From assembly GCA_002483345.1 (NCBI GenBank), contig DLHS01000015.1, forward strand, positions 282,525 through 346,524: a stretch of 64,000 bases of DNA, given 5' to 3'. The notes beneath the pieces were generated by a model. That model searched no databases. It was given only the letters and a program-made list of their open reading frames with translations, and was not told the origin of the DNA. The translations under genes were made by a program, and so were the position numbers. The stretch is from Bacteroidetes bacterium UBA7662. GTDB taxonomy: Bacteria > Bacteroidota > Bacteroidia > UBA7662. Positions 33,633 to 42,818 of this stretch are shown here, one piece after another. Numbering within the stretch: the stretch's first letter is position 1; every line of letters begins with the position of its first letter.

Positions 33633-36047
33633 TCAGAATTTGATGTTGTAAGAAAAAGAAGGGATGATAGGGAAAAGTGTAATTTGTTTGAGGGCGCGTT
33701 GCTGTCCTGTTCCGGGGAAAAGCGATGTTCCGCCTGCAGAGCCTATGAAGTAGAAATATGGATTTTTACGGTTGTAGGCATTGTAAATACTGAACTCAAG
33801 GGTCCTGGTAAACCACTTCATTTTTTTGGTTACCTGAAGCCCCAAATCAAGCCGGTGATAGGCTGCCATACGAAACTGGTTACGGCCGGTATACTGACTC
33901 ACATAATTCTGATTAAAAAAATCGAATATTTCTTCCGCTGAACTTCCCGGATTGTGGATAGGCGCATACTGTTCGGCAACCGGCAGTGTAATGGCATTTC
34001 CGGTACCATAAACCCAGGTTGCTGCCAGAGTAATACCATTTTTTTCAGCCGTCTGTTTCCGTAACTCATAGGTTCCTACGATTGATATATCGTGTCTGCG
34101 ATCATATCGCGCATAAAAAGGTTTTCCATCATTCAGCTCGTTGAATTGTAATTTGGTCCAGGACAAGGTGTAACCAATCCAACCCGTGAAAGCTCCTTTT
34201 TTCTTCTGAACAAACAACTCTGTTCCATAAGACCAGCCTTTACCGGCTGTGGCAACTTTCTCCCAGCTGAACAAATCATTGCCATCACTTTCACCCCCTA
34301 CTGCGAGAAAGCTGGACCCTTCTTTATAAGCAATTACATTATCCATGCGCTTATAGTAACCTTCAACCGTAACCAGTAAATCATGTTTAGGGATGTCGTA
34401 GGCAAGGCCCGCGGCCACTTGTTGTGAACGTTGCGGGGTAAGAGCCTTGGTGGCAGGTACCCATAAGTCGGTTGGTAAGCCGGCACCTGTGTTGGAAAGC
34501 AGGTGGATGTATTGATTCATGAGCGCGTAAGAGGCTTTGGCTGAAAAATTCTCCTGTATTTTATAGTTGGCAGAAAATCTGGGCTCCAGGTTAAGATAAT
34601 TCGTCCCAGAGGGCGAAAAATGTGTTAAACGCAGCCCTGGCTGTAGATTCAGGCGCTCATTTACCCTGATATCATCCTCCAGATAAATAGCATTTTCATA
34701 AGCAACTACCTGGTTTTTATTGGTGGTATCGGTACTGGTAAAATCATCCACAAAAGCGACTGCAGAGGGCGTGAATACGTGCCGGGTCAGCAAGGCGCCC
34801 ATCCGGATATTGTGGTTCGTATTGGGCCTGTAGTCCAGATCGTATTTTGCTGAGACATCCCGTACACCACTGCTGTACACCAGGCTGAATTTATCTGCCC
34901 CTAAATTGAAGGTGAAGTAGTTCCGGAAAGAATAATCCGTGAAGATCAACGACGCGTTTCCAAAGGTTTTGTTATTGATCAGGTGATTCCACCGCAAGGT
35001 ACCGGTAGCATTTCCCCAGTTTACACCGGCCTGAAAGGCATCTACCCCACCCTGATTGATAAAAAACCGGTCCCGACCGAAATATCCACTCAGATACAGG
35101 GTGTTTTTGGGATCTATCTGGTAGTTTACTTTGGCATTGAGGTCATAGAAATAATACCCTCCGTCGTTATCTCCCGGAATAAAAGGGCGGATCAGAGCAT
35201 CCAGGTAGGTCCGGCGGGCGCTTACCAGAAATGAAGCTTTATCCTTGATAATAGGTCCTTCCAACGTGGCTCTGGAAGAAATAGCCCCGATACCTGCCTC
35301 ACCCTGGAATTTTTCTTTGCTACCATCTTTCATGCGCATGTCAATGACAGATGATAACCTGCCGCCGTAACGGGCGGGGAAGCCTCCTTTGGTCAGATCG
35401 ACACTTTTAAGGGCATCTCCGTTAAACAAAGAGAAAAATCCAAAAAGGTGAAAGGCATTGTAAACAGTCGCATCGTCCAATATGATCAGGTTTTGGTCGG
35501 GGCCGCCGCCTCTGACATACAAACCTGCATTGCCCTCACTACCTTTCTGCACACCGGGCAAAAGCTGTATAACTTTCAGGACATCCTTTTCGCCCAGAAG
35601 GGCCGGAATGTCTTTGATTTGCTGAATCGGAACATTAATCACACTCATTTCGGTGCGGGTGCTCTCCTTTACAAGTGCATCGGCCGCTACAACAACTTCC
35701 TTGAGAAGCCGGTCTGCCGTATTCAGTTTGATATCCACTGATACATCATTTTTGGTCAGATCAACTGTAAGGAGTTGCTGCATATACCCTACATAAGAAA
35801 CGATGATGGTGAAGGTATCGGCAGGAACTGTCATAGAATAAAAACCAAAACCGTTGGTGGTGGTCCCGGTTTTAAGGGAGGGAATGTAAAGGGTAGCCCC
35901 TACAAGGCTTTCTTTACTGGCGGCATCTCTGATAAAGCCGCTGAAGGTATTTTTGGCTTTTACGGGTGGTTTTTGCGCTGAAGAAAACTGAGCCGTCAGT
36001 ATCAGGCAGAACAAGAGCCCTATCCGGGCGATTTTAAATAAGGTCAT
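33633..36047 (-). CDS. TonB-dependent receptor with N-terminal carboxypeptidase-like domain
   Basis: An 804-aa outer-membrane receptor. The signal peptide (to SSAQ, about residue 24) precedes a CarboxypepD-regulatory-like domain (FSGFIRDAASKESLVGATL to VDIKLNTAD), then the plug (IPALLGEKDVLKVIQLLPGV, and GLYVRGGGPDQNLIILDDA), then a 22-strand-like barrel. It begins the two-gene unit with the DUF4249 lipoprotein, a SusC/SusD-like arrangement with a different lipoprotein family. It would import a large substrate using TonB; which one is not known. It faces hemA across a 290-bp divergent region, but that is not evidence that it takes up haem. Confidence 0.93.
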   Translation of the reverse strand: MTLFKIARIGLLFCLILTAQFSSAQKPPVKAKNTFSGFIRDAASKESLVGATLYIPSLKTGTTTNGFGFYSMTVPADTFTIIVSYVGYMQQLLTVDLTKNDVSVDIKLNTADRLLKEVVVAADALVKESTRTEMSVINVPIQQIKDIPALLGEKDVLKVIQLLPGVQKGSEGNAGLYVRGGGPDQNLIILDDATVYNAFHLFGFFSLFNGDALKSVDLTKGGFPARYGGRLSSVIDMRMKDGSKEKFQGEAGIGAISSRATLEGPIIKDKASFLVSARRTYLDALIRPFIPGDNDGGYYFYDLNAKVNYQIDPKNTLYLSGYFGRDRFFINQGGVDAFQAGVNWGNATGTLRWNHLINNKTFGNASLIFTDYSFRNYFTFNLGADKFSLVYSSGVRDVSAKYDLDYRPNTNHNIRMGALLTRHVFTPSAVAFVDDFTSTDTTNKNQVVAYENAIYLEDDIRVNERLNLQPGLRLTHFSPSGTNYLNLEPRFSANYKIQENFSAKASYALMNQYIHLLSNTGAGLPTDLWVPATKALTPQRSQQVAAGLAYDIPKHDLLVTVEGYYKRMDNVIAYKEGSSFLAVGGESDGNDLFSWEKVATAGKGWSYGTELFVQKKKGAFTGWIGYTLSWTKLQFNELNDGKPFYARYDRRHDISIVGTYELRKQTAEKNGITLAATWVYGTGNAITLPVAEQYAPIHNPGSSAEEIFDFFNQNYVSQYTGRNQFRMAAYHRLDLGLQVTKKMKWFTRTLEFSIYNAYNRKNPYFYFIGSAGGTSLFPGTGQQRALKQITLFPIIPSFSYNIKF

Positions 36048-36337
36048 ATACGCTTAGGTGGTTGTTGGGTTTGCCGGCAAATAGCAACAGTTGTGCCATA
36101 TTTTCACCATAACGGAGCTTGAAAGGTTAAAAGTTTAACGTGAATTGACAATTATGTAGAATATTATCAAATACTGGTCATTTATATCTAAAATTGAACC
36201 GACATGGAGCCCAAATCTTGATTATTTATTGCTGGAATGGCGTTCTTTAGAATGATTCCAAAATAGGTTTCTGACAATCGAATGACAAATCCTGGGTATT
36301 CCACACGGAACTTTGTGACAATTAAAAAGCCCCCTCA
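36048..36337. other. 290-bp divergent intergenic region (TonB receptor / hemA)
   Basis: No gene visible. AT-rich and must hold both promoters. The best box toward hemA is TAGGTTTC (36264-36271, 7 of 8 matches), 66 bp before the TTG start. No clear inverted repeat or operator was seen. Confidence 0.5.
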
Positions 36338-37609
36338 TTGGAGAAGCTGACCATTCTTGCATTTACACACAAGAATTTCTACCTCACCGAACTTGGCAAA
36401 CTGGTTGTTGAAAAACATCAGCTTGCCGAGAAGTTGCATTCACTCATACAAAAACCCGAACTGGGTATACAAGAGGTATTTTATTTATCAACCTGTAACC
36501 GGGTTGAGTTTGTCATGTCGACCGAAAATCCCTTCGGTTCAGGGCAGACCCAGTTGCTGCTGGAGACATTTTATGACCACTTCTCTCCTACACAATTGAG
36601 TAATCTGGCTCAATATGCCAAATTATACCGGGGACAGGACGCCTTGGAACACCTGTTCCAGGTATCCTGCTCTATGGATTCGATGGTCATCGGGGAGCGG
36701 GAAATTACCCGTCAGCTCCGACAGGCCTATGAAGACGGACAGAGTCTGGGCGCTACCGGCGACTTCCTGCGACTGGTGATGAAACAGACGATTAAAACAG
36801 CCAAGGAAGTTTATACTGAAACCCGCATTGCCGAGAAACCTATTTCTGTGGCTTCTGTCGCGGTACGCAAACTGGTTGATTACAGTTTTAATCAGGATGC
36901 TCCCATTCTCATCATTGGTGCAGGAGAAACCAATACACTGGTAGGCAAATACCTTAAGAAGGCGGGTTACCGGAATTTTTCCATTTATAACCGGACACTT
37001 GAAAAAGCCCAGTTGCTTGCCAACTACATCGGGGGTAATGCATATCCGCTCGATCAACTGAAAGATCACAAAGCAGGTGTAAGGGTCATATTCAGTTGTA
37101 CTGCCTCCACAGAACCTGTACTAACCGCTGACATCTGGAATTCACTGATGGGTGATGGCAGTTTCCCGACCGTCATCATTGATTTGGCAGTCCCCAACGA
37201 TGTAGCGCCGGAAGTACGCAAAGCTTCCGATGTAGAATATATCAGCATCGACAGCCTCAAACACGAGGTTGAAAAAAACCTGCAGTTCCGTGAAAAGGAA
37301 CTGGCGAAAGCAGACATAATCATCAAACGCTCGGTGGAAGACTACAAAGAGCTGAACCGTATCCGTGCGGTTGAAAAAGCCCTGAGTCATTTCCCGGGAC
37401 AGGTGAAAGAAATCAAACACAAGGCCATACATGAGGTCTTCTCGAAAGAAATGCAATCTTTGAATCCGGAAACACAGGCGTTGGTGGAACGTATGATGAC
37501 CTATATGGAGAAAAAATGCATCAGCGTCCCGATTGTCATTGCAAAGCAGTTTTTATTGCAGGACGAAAAAGCAGCGGCTTCTGAACCAGTTGCCGTTTTT
37601 TCAGCATGA
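36338..37609 (+). CDS. hemA: Glutamyl-tRNA reductase
   Basis: A 423-aa NADPH-dependent enzyme that reduces Glu-tRNA to glutamate-1-semialdehyde, the first step of the C5 haem route. STCNRVEF carries the catalytic cysteine (Cys53). VIGEREITRQLRQAYEDG marks the catalytic domain, then the NADPH domain (ILIIGAGETN) and the C-terminal dimerisation helices. The start is TTG at 36338: the in-frame stop TAA lies just 12 bp upstream and no ATG occurs before the conserved LTILAFTHKN. It is first in a row of seven genes (hemA, hemCD, DUF985, hemL, kinase, regulator, hemH), and its stop overlaps the next start by 4 bp. Confidence 0.96.
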   Translation: MEKLTILAFTHKNFYLTELGKLVVEKHQLAEKLHSLIQKPELGIQEVFYLSTCNRVEFVMSTENPFGSGQTQLLLETFYDHFSPTQLSNLAQYAKLYRGQDALEHLFQVSCSMDSMVIGEREITRQLRQAYEDGQSLGATGDFLRLVMKQTIKTAKEVYTETRIAEKPISVASVAVRKLVDYSFNQDAPILIIGAGETNTLVGKYLKKAGYRNFSIYNRTLEKAQLLANYIGGNAYPLDQLKDHKAGVRVIFSCTASTEPVLTADIWNSLMGDGSFPTVIIDLAVPNDVAPEVRKASDVEYISIDSLKHEVEKNLQFREKELAKADIIIKRSVEDYKELNRIRAVEKALSHFPGQVKEIKHKAIHEVFSKEMQSLNPETQALVERMMTYMEKKCISVPIVIAKQFLLQDEKAAASEPVAVFSA

Positions 37610-39174
37610 GTGCAGAACAAAAAATTATCCTCGGTTCGAGGGGGAGCGATCTTGCCCTTTGGCAGGCACATTATATAAAAGATCAGCTCGAAGCCCTTGG
37701 GCATCTGGTAGAACTTAAAATTATTGTCACCCAGGGAGACCGGGTACAACACCTCAGTTTCGACAAACTGGAAGGCAAAGGTTTTTTTACCAAAGAGATT
37801 GAAGATGCTCTTTTGGGCGGTGAAATCGACCTGGCCGTTCATTCCTTCAAAGACCTGCCTACCAGTTCACCGGAAGGCCTTGAAATTGCCGCACTCAGTT
37901 ACCGGGAAGATCCCAGAGATGTGCTTTTAATCAGAAAAAGTGTTTACCAGCCTGCTGGAACTTTTGGGTTGGCACAAAAGGCGCATATTGGCACCTCTTC
38001 TGCCAGAAGAAAAGCACAACTGCGCACCTTTTTCCCAGACTGTACAATAACAGATCTGCGGGGCAATGTTCCGACCCGTGTCCGGAAATGTCAGGACGGG
38101 CAGTACGACGCCATCGTCCTGGCAGCTGCAGGGCTCACCAGACTCCAGCTGGATCTCACAGATTTTGAAACAGTTTATCTGGAGCCGGAAGTATTTGTAC
38201 CGGCGCCGGCACAAGGTGTACTCGGTTTACAGATCCGTCAGGGAGATATGCGCATGGCAGGCATTTTATCCGCCATCCATCGTCCTGATGTTGCTGAAAC
38301 AGTGAACATTGAAAGAGGCATACTGGCGGCTTTTGAAGGAGGTTGTCACATGCCGCTGGGTGTTTATTGCAAAAAAACGGAAGATGGCTTTGTTGTTTAT
38401 ACAGCCAAGGCAAATACAGCTGATGAGTTACCGGTATATGTTCGTAATACAGGCAAGGATGCCGCTGAACTCATCCAACGCAGTCTCGACAAAGCCAACG
38501 TAACCCGCACCCCTTCGGTACTGATAACCAGAGAGGCAGATTCGTGGCCTTTACTGACCAGGTTGTTGTCTGACCGCGGGCTTCAGGTCCATTATCAGTC
38601 GTTCATAGAAACCTTTCCCTTGTCTGTGGCCGACTGGCCGGAAACAAGCTGGGTATTTTTCGGAAGCAGAAACGCGGTGAAATATGCACTCGCTTCAAAA
38701 CCGGACTTGCTGCATCACAAAAAAATAGGTGCTGTAGGGCCCGGGACCGCCCAAATGCTGGCAGAAGCCGGCTACAAGGCCGACTTTGAAGGCCGGACGT
38801 CTGATGTGGAGGCTGTAGCGGCTCAGTTTGCAGACATGATATCTCCCCTGACAACTGTTTTGTTACCCCTTGGCGCGCAAAGTGCCGGTACGCTGGTCAG
38901 GTGCTGGCAAAAAAGGTTTCAGCTGACTACACGCACTGTTTACGACACACGCCTGGTTACTGAAACACCCAGGCAAGCTGAGATTCTCCTGTTTACCAGC
39001 CCCTCCAATGTGGAAGGCTGGCTGGCTTCCGGTGGAAATCCGACCCGACAAACTGCCATTGCTATGGGTAAAACAACTTTTGAAGCAATGCAGGCTGCCG
39101 GATTTAAAGAACCGGTGGTGGCAGAAGGATATTCGGAATTGGCACTTGCATCGACTATTTTTGGTCTGAGGTAA
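37606..39174 (+). CDS. hemC: Fused hydroxymethylbilane synthase and uroporphyrinogen-III synthase (HemC-HemD)
   Basis: A 522-aa two-domain enzyme. Residues 1-290 are HemC: the catalytic Asp in HSFKDLPTS (Asp83), GTSSARRKAQLR, and the cofactor-bearing cysteine in EGGCHMPLG (Cys247). Residues about 303-522 look like HemD, a diverged family with low sequence identity (PSVLITRE, WVFFGSRNAV, GAVGPGTAQML, LLFTSPSNVEGWL, AIAMGKTTFEAM). The fusion would pass the unstable hydroxymethylbilane from one site to the next. A separate hemC or hemD is not in the window. It overlaps hemA by 4 bp. Confidence 0.93.
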   Translation: MSAEQKIILGSRGSDLALWQAHYIKDQLEALGHLVELKIIVTQGDRVQHLSFDKLEGKGFFTKEIEDALLGGEIDLAVHSFKDLPTSSPEGLEIAALSYREDPRDVLLIRKSVYQPAGTFGLAQKAHIGTSSARRKAQLRTFFPDCTITDLRGNVPTRVRKCQDGQYDAIVLAAAGLTRLQLDLTDFETVYLEPEVFVPAPAQGVLGLQIRQGDMRMAGILSAIHRPDVAETVNIERGILAAFEGGCHMPLGVYCKKTEDGFVVYTAKANTADELPVYVRNTGKDAAELIQRSLDKANVTRTPSVLITREADSWPLLTRLLSDRGLQVHYQSFIETFPLSVADWPETSWVFFGSRNAVKYALASKPDLLHHKKIGAVGPGTAQMLAEAGYKADFEGRTSDVEAVAAQFADMISPLTTVLLPLGAQSAGTLVRCWQKRFQLTTRTVYDTRLVTETPRQAEILLFTSPSNVEGWLASGGNPTRQTAIAMGKTTFEAMQAAGFKEPVVAEGYSELALASTIFGLR

Positions 39175-39183
39175 ACACCGCCC

Positions 39184-39675
39184 ATGACCAACGCAAGTAC
39201 ACTTATCGAGGAATTACAATTGCTTTCACATCCGGAAGGTGGTTATTACCGGGAAATGTATCGCTCCCCTGATCAGTTAGCACAAAATGCCCTGCCCTCC
39301 CCCTATTCCGGGGATCGCGCGGTCGTAACTTCCATTTACTTTTTGCTTAAAAAGGGGGAAAAATCCCGCTACCACAGACTGGCTTCTGATGAACTCTGGT
39401 TTTTTCATGCCGGTAATCCTGTAACCATTTACTTACTTCCGGAGAATGGCAAGCTGGCATCCGTTACCCTTGGTAATCACCCGGCTCCTCTGCAGGCATT
39501 AATACCCAAAAATACCTGGTTTGCAGCGGTTCCGAGGGAAGATGTCTTTGATTTCACACTGGTCAGTTGCGTAGTTGCTCCCGGTTTCAGTTTTGAAGAT
39601 TTTGAACTTGCTGACAGCCAGTTTTTGAAAGATAGTTTCCCGCAGCATGCTGCTCATATCACCGATTTTACCTGA
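39184..39675 (+). CDS. DUF985 (cupin_5) protein
   Basis: A 163-aa cupin of the DUF985 family: the start LQLLSHPEGGYYREMYRS and the later SDELWFFHAG are its hallmark phrases. His and Glu residues usable for metal binding are present in the barrel. No enzyme activity is established for the family. It lies 9 bp after the hemCD stop and 5 bp before hemL, so it is inside the haem operon, which suggests but does not prove a role in porphyrin metabolism. Confidence 0.93.
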   Translation: MTNASTLIEELQLLSHPEGGYYREMYRSPDQLAQNALPSPYSGDRAVVTSIYFLLKKGEKSRYHRLASDELWFFHAGNPVTIYLLPENGKLASVTLGNHPAPLQALIPKNTWFAAVPREDVFDFTLVSCVVAPGFSFEDFELADSQFLKDSFPQHAAHITDFT

Positions 39676-39680
39676 ATTTC

Positions 39681-40976
39681 ATGAATCACAGTCGTTCTGA
39701 GTCTCTTTTCCAAACAGCTAAAACCTATTTTCCGGGAGGTGTCAATTCTCCGGTAAGGGCTTTCCGCTCTGTTGGCGGAACCCCGCTTTTTATCACCAAA
39801 GGTGAAGGTGCTTATATCTGGGACGCAGACAACAACCGTTACCTTGATTTCTGTGCTTCCTGGGGTCCGATGATATTGGGGCACAATGATGAAAAAGTCA
39901 GAGAAGCTATCATAGAGGCAGTTCAGTACGGAACATCTTTTGGAGCACCCACGATTCAGGAGAATGAGCTGGCGGCGATGATTATCCAAAACCATCGGTT
40001 TATTGAAAAAATTAGATTTGTGAGCTCCGGAACGGAGGCTGTAATGAGCGCCATCCGCCTGGCAAGGGGTTATACAGGAAGAGATAAGTACATCAAATTT
40101 GAAGGTTGTTACCATGGGCATGCCGATCATCTGCTGGTAAAGGCAGGTTCAGGCTTGGTCACTTTCGGGGAGTCTTCGAGTGCAGGTGTCCCCAAAAGTT
40201 TTGTAGATGAAACCATCGTACTGCCACTCTACAACATTGCTGCATTGGAAGAGGCATTTGAACGTTTCCCCGGACAGATTGCAGCCATAATCATCGAACC
40301 GATACCAGCCAACAACGGTCTCTTGCTGCAAACCCGTAAATTCCTGAAGAAACTCAGGAGTTTATGTGATAAACACGGTAGTCTCCTCATTTTTGACGAA
40401 GTAATCAGTGGCTTCCGGGTTGGTTTTGAAGGAGCGGCTGGTTTGTATCACATCAGACCTGATATCCTGACTTTTGGCAAAATCATTGGCGGGGGCTTGC
40501 CGGTTGGTGCTTATGGGGCAAATGCAGCCATTATGGCTACTATATCACCAGATGGGCCTGTTTATCAGGCGGGGACCCTGAGCGGAAACCCCGTTGCGAT
40601 GTCGGCAGGCAAAGCCCAGCTCACTCCTCTGTTAGACAAGGTTTTTTACAGGAATCTGACCCGGAAGACAGTAAGGTTTGTGCGTTCAATTCGTTCACAT
40701 TGTATTGAAAAAGGTTATCCTGTCCGCATATTCTCGATAGGATCCATTTTCTGGATTAGTTTTTCGACTGCAAAATATGTGCGGGCGGCCCATGAAATTG
40801 ATGCCGACAGCATGCGTTATTTTAAACAGTTGCATCACCTTTTGCTTGAAAACAATGTTTATTTTGGGCCTTCGGGCTACGAAGTAGGCTTTGTAAGTGC
40901 CAAACACACAGAAGAAGACTTGTTATTCGCCGCGCAGACCATTCAAAATGCCCTTGACATTATCTTTCAGGAATGA
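39681..40976 (+). CDS. hemL: Glutamate-1-semialdehyde 2,1-aminomutase
   Basis: A 431-aa PLP enzyme that converts glutamate-1-semialdehyde to 5-aminolevulinate. The N-terminus has FPGGVNSPVRAF. The active site includes SSGTEAVMSAIRLAR, FDEVISGFR and the PLP-lysine in FGKIIGGGLPVGAYG (around residue 270). Length is normal. The stop overlaps the kinase ATG by 4 bp (ATGA). With hemA this completes the C5 pathway to ALA. hemB is not in the window. Confidence 0.97.
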   Translation: MNHSRSESLFQTAKTYFPGGVNSPVRAFRSVGGTPLFITKGEGAYIWDADNNRYLDFCASWGPMILGHNDEKVREAIIEAVQYGTSFGAPTIQENELAAMIIQNHRFIEKIRFVSSGTEAVMSAIRLARGYTGRDKYIKFEGCYHGHADHLLVKAGSGLVTFGESSSAGVPKSFVDETIVLPLYNIAALEEAFERFPGQIAAIIIEPIPANNGLLLQTRKFLKKLRSLCDKHGSLLIFDEVISGFRVGFEGAAGLYHIRPDILTFGKIIGGGLPVGAYGANAAIMATISPDGPVYQAGTLSGNPVAMSAGKAQLTPLLDKVFYRNLTRKTVRFVRSIRSHCIEKGYPVRIFSIGSIFWISFSTAKYVRAAHEIDADSMRYFKQLHHLLLENNVYFGPSGYEVGFVSAKHTEEDLLFAAQTIQNALDIIFQE

Positions 40977-42142
40977 AACGGACACGCACCACCTTCTGGT
41001 TTGTAATTCTATACATCCTGGCAGCCTTTTCCTGGTGGACCTATGCGCACGTTTCCTCTAACCAGACCATTCACCACCAGCAGCGTGAATTACTGGAGAT
41101 GGCCAGGCTGCAGGCCTCCCGTGATTTGTATGCCAATCTGATAGAGAGGAAGTTTTCTCACGGAAATTCAGACATACTCATCCGCATGGGAGGACGTTAT
41201 TTTGAGGCTGATACCAACCTGATAGCAGCCTTCTTTCAGTCCGTCTACCCTAATCTCCGCTTTGAACTGAGTAAAGACGGCGGGATGAAGGTGGAAGTCA
41301 ATGAGGCGAATCTTTCCAGGTTGTATCAGCGGGAGCGAAACCGGAATTTTATGTTTTTAGGAGAAGGCATCGTATTTATGGGTCTTCTCCTGTGGGGTTT
41401 TCTGATTATTTACCGCAGCTACAGAGAAAAAGATGAGCTTAACCGCATGCAGGCAAATTTCATCATGTCGGTAACCCATGAGCTGAAAACCCCGTTGGCC
41501 TCGGCCAAGCTGATGTTGCAAACCATGATTAAACGAAAGCTGGATGTAGAGCAGCAAAGTAAACTGGTTGACAATAGTTTAAGTGAGATTAACAGATTGG
41601 ACGGCCTGATTGAAAAAATCTTACTGGCCTCTCGTTTTGAGCACCATAATCAACACATTCAACGCAGAAATATCAATCTAAGTGAGCTTTGCCGCGATGT
41701 GGTGGAGCGTCTGGCACATACACAACGTTTTGAAACAAGACTTTTTGCCGAAATTGATGACAATGTGAGTGTCAGCGGAGACGTAGCCCTGCTCGTTTCG
41801 GTGCTGACCAACCTGATAGAGAATGCCGCGAAGTATTCTGATGACCAGACACCCATAAGGGTCAGGCTCTTCAGCAATCATCACACGGCTCATTTACAGG
41901 TAATTGACCATGGACACGGTATCAGTGAACGAGACAAAAAGCTGGTGTTTAATAAATTTTACCGGGTTGGAAACGAAGAAACCCGTACTACCAAAGGCAC
42001 AGGACTTGGTCTGTATATTGTAAAAAATATAGTAACGGATATGGAAGGGGCTATAGAAGTAAAGGACAATCATCCGAAAGGCTCTATATTCGAAATCACA
42101 ATGCCAGCTATCGAATATGAACTACAGGATACTTTTGGTTGA
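40973..42142 (+). CDS. Sensor histidine kinase within the haem operon
   Basis: A 389-aa membrane kinase. Helices at about residues 7-26 and 124-145 enclose a periplasmic domain of about 95 residues. The kinase core is complete: HELKTPLASAKLML (H box), LTNLIENAAKYS (N box), DHGHGIS (G1) and GTGLGLYIVKNI (G2). It overlaps hemL by 4 bp and the response regulator by 26 bp, a strong sign of coupled translation. The location suggests it responds to haem, iron or a porphyrin intermediate, or simply travels with the operon; the periplasmic domain has no recognisable haem motif. Confidence 0.94.
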   Translation: MKRTRTTFWFVILYILAAFSWWTYAHVSSNQTIHHQQRELLEMARLQASRDLYANLIERKFSHGNSDILIRMGGRYFEADTNLIAAFFQSVYPNLRFELSKDGGMKVEVNEANLSRLYQRERNRNFMFLGEGIVFMGLLLWGFLIIYRSYREKDELNRMQANFIMSVTHELKTPLASAKLMLQTMIKRKLDVEQQSKLVDNSLSEINRLDGLIEKILLASRFEHHNQHIQRRNINLSELCRDVVERLAHTQRFETRLFAEIDDNVSVSGDVALLVSVLTNLIENAAKYSDDQTPIRVRLFSNHHTAHLQVIDHGHGISERDKKLVFNKFYRVGNEETRTTKGTGLGLYIVKNIVTDMEGAIEVKDNHPKGSIFEITMPAIEYELQDTFG

Positions 42143-42809
42143 GGATGAGGAGCACCTCAGAGACACCATCAAACTAAATCTCGAACTCGAGGGTTATACC
42201 GTTATTGCAACAGGCGACGGGCTTGATGCGCTGAATACCATCCGGGAGGGGCGGTTTAACCTGGTTATACTCGATATCATGATTCCGACTATGAATGGCC
42301 TGGATGTGTGCGAGCGCATACGCCTGGAGAACCGCGACACGCCTATTTTGGTTTTAAGTGCCAAAAACAGCTCAGAAGACCGTGTTAAAGGCCTTAAACT
42401 TGGGGCCAACGATTATCTGACCAAACCTTTCAACCTGGAAGAACTTTTACTCCGGGTGGGTATATTGGTAAAATCAGGCTTAAAAGGCACAGAAAAAGAA
42501 AAAGACCTCTACCGCTATCGTTTTGGTGACAACGAAGTTGATTTCAGCACCTATACTGTAACCAATTCCAAAGGCTCTTTTCAGATAACCAAACGTGAGA
42601 CCATGCTGCTTAAGCTGCTGATTGAGAAAAAAGATCAGGTAGTAAGCAGGGAGCAAATACTTGAAAAAGTGTGGGGATACGATGTTTTTCCTTCCACCCG
42701 CACCATTGACAACTTCATTCTGGCTTTCCGGAAATATTTTGAGCAAGATCCTAAAAACCCAAAGCACCTTCACTCTGTTAGAGGAGTAGGTTATAAGTTT
42801 ACAGATTAA
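42117..42809 (+). CDS. OmpR-family response regulator within the haem operon
   Basis: A 230-aa regulator. Receiver: VEDEEHLRDT acidic pair, phospho-Asp in LVILDIMIPTMNG, the LSAK switch and YLTKPFN lysine. The C-terminal winged helix has FQITKRETMLLKLL and ends HLHSVRGVGYKFTD. Its first 26 bp lie within the kinase gene. hemH follows 9 bp later in the same frame. The regulator's targets are unknown; autoregulation of the haem operon is an obvious hypothesis. Confidence 0.94.
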   Translation: MNYRILLVEDEEHLRDTIKLNLELEGYTVIATGDGLDALNTIREGRFNLVILDIMIPTMNGLDVCERIRLENRDTPILVLSAKNSSEDRVKGLKLGANDYLTKPFNLEELLLRVGILVKSGLKGTEKEKDLYRYRFGDNEVDFSTYTVTNSKGSFQITKRETMLLKLLIEKKDQVVSREQILEKVWGYDVFPSTRTIDNFILAFRKYFEQDPKNPKHLHSVRGVGYKFTD

Positions 42810-42818
42810 TTCAACATT

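Noticed and set aside
33633..36337. TonB receptor as a haem importer because it faces hemA
   Set aside because: Divergent neighbours often differ in role; no haem-receptor motif (FRAP/NPNL-type) was seen and DUF4249 pairs occur with many substrates.
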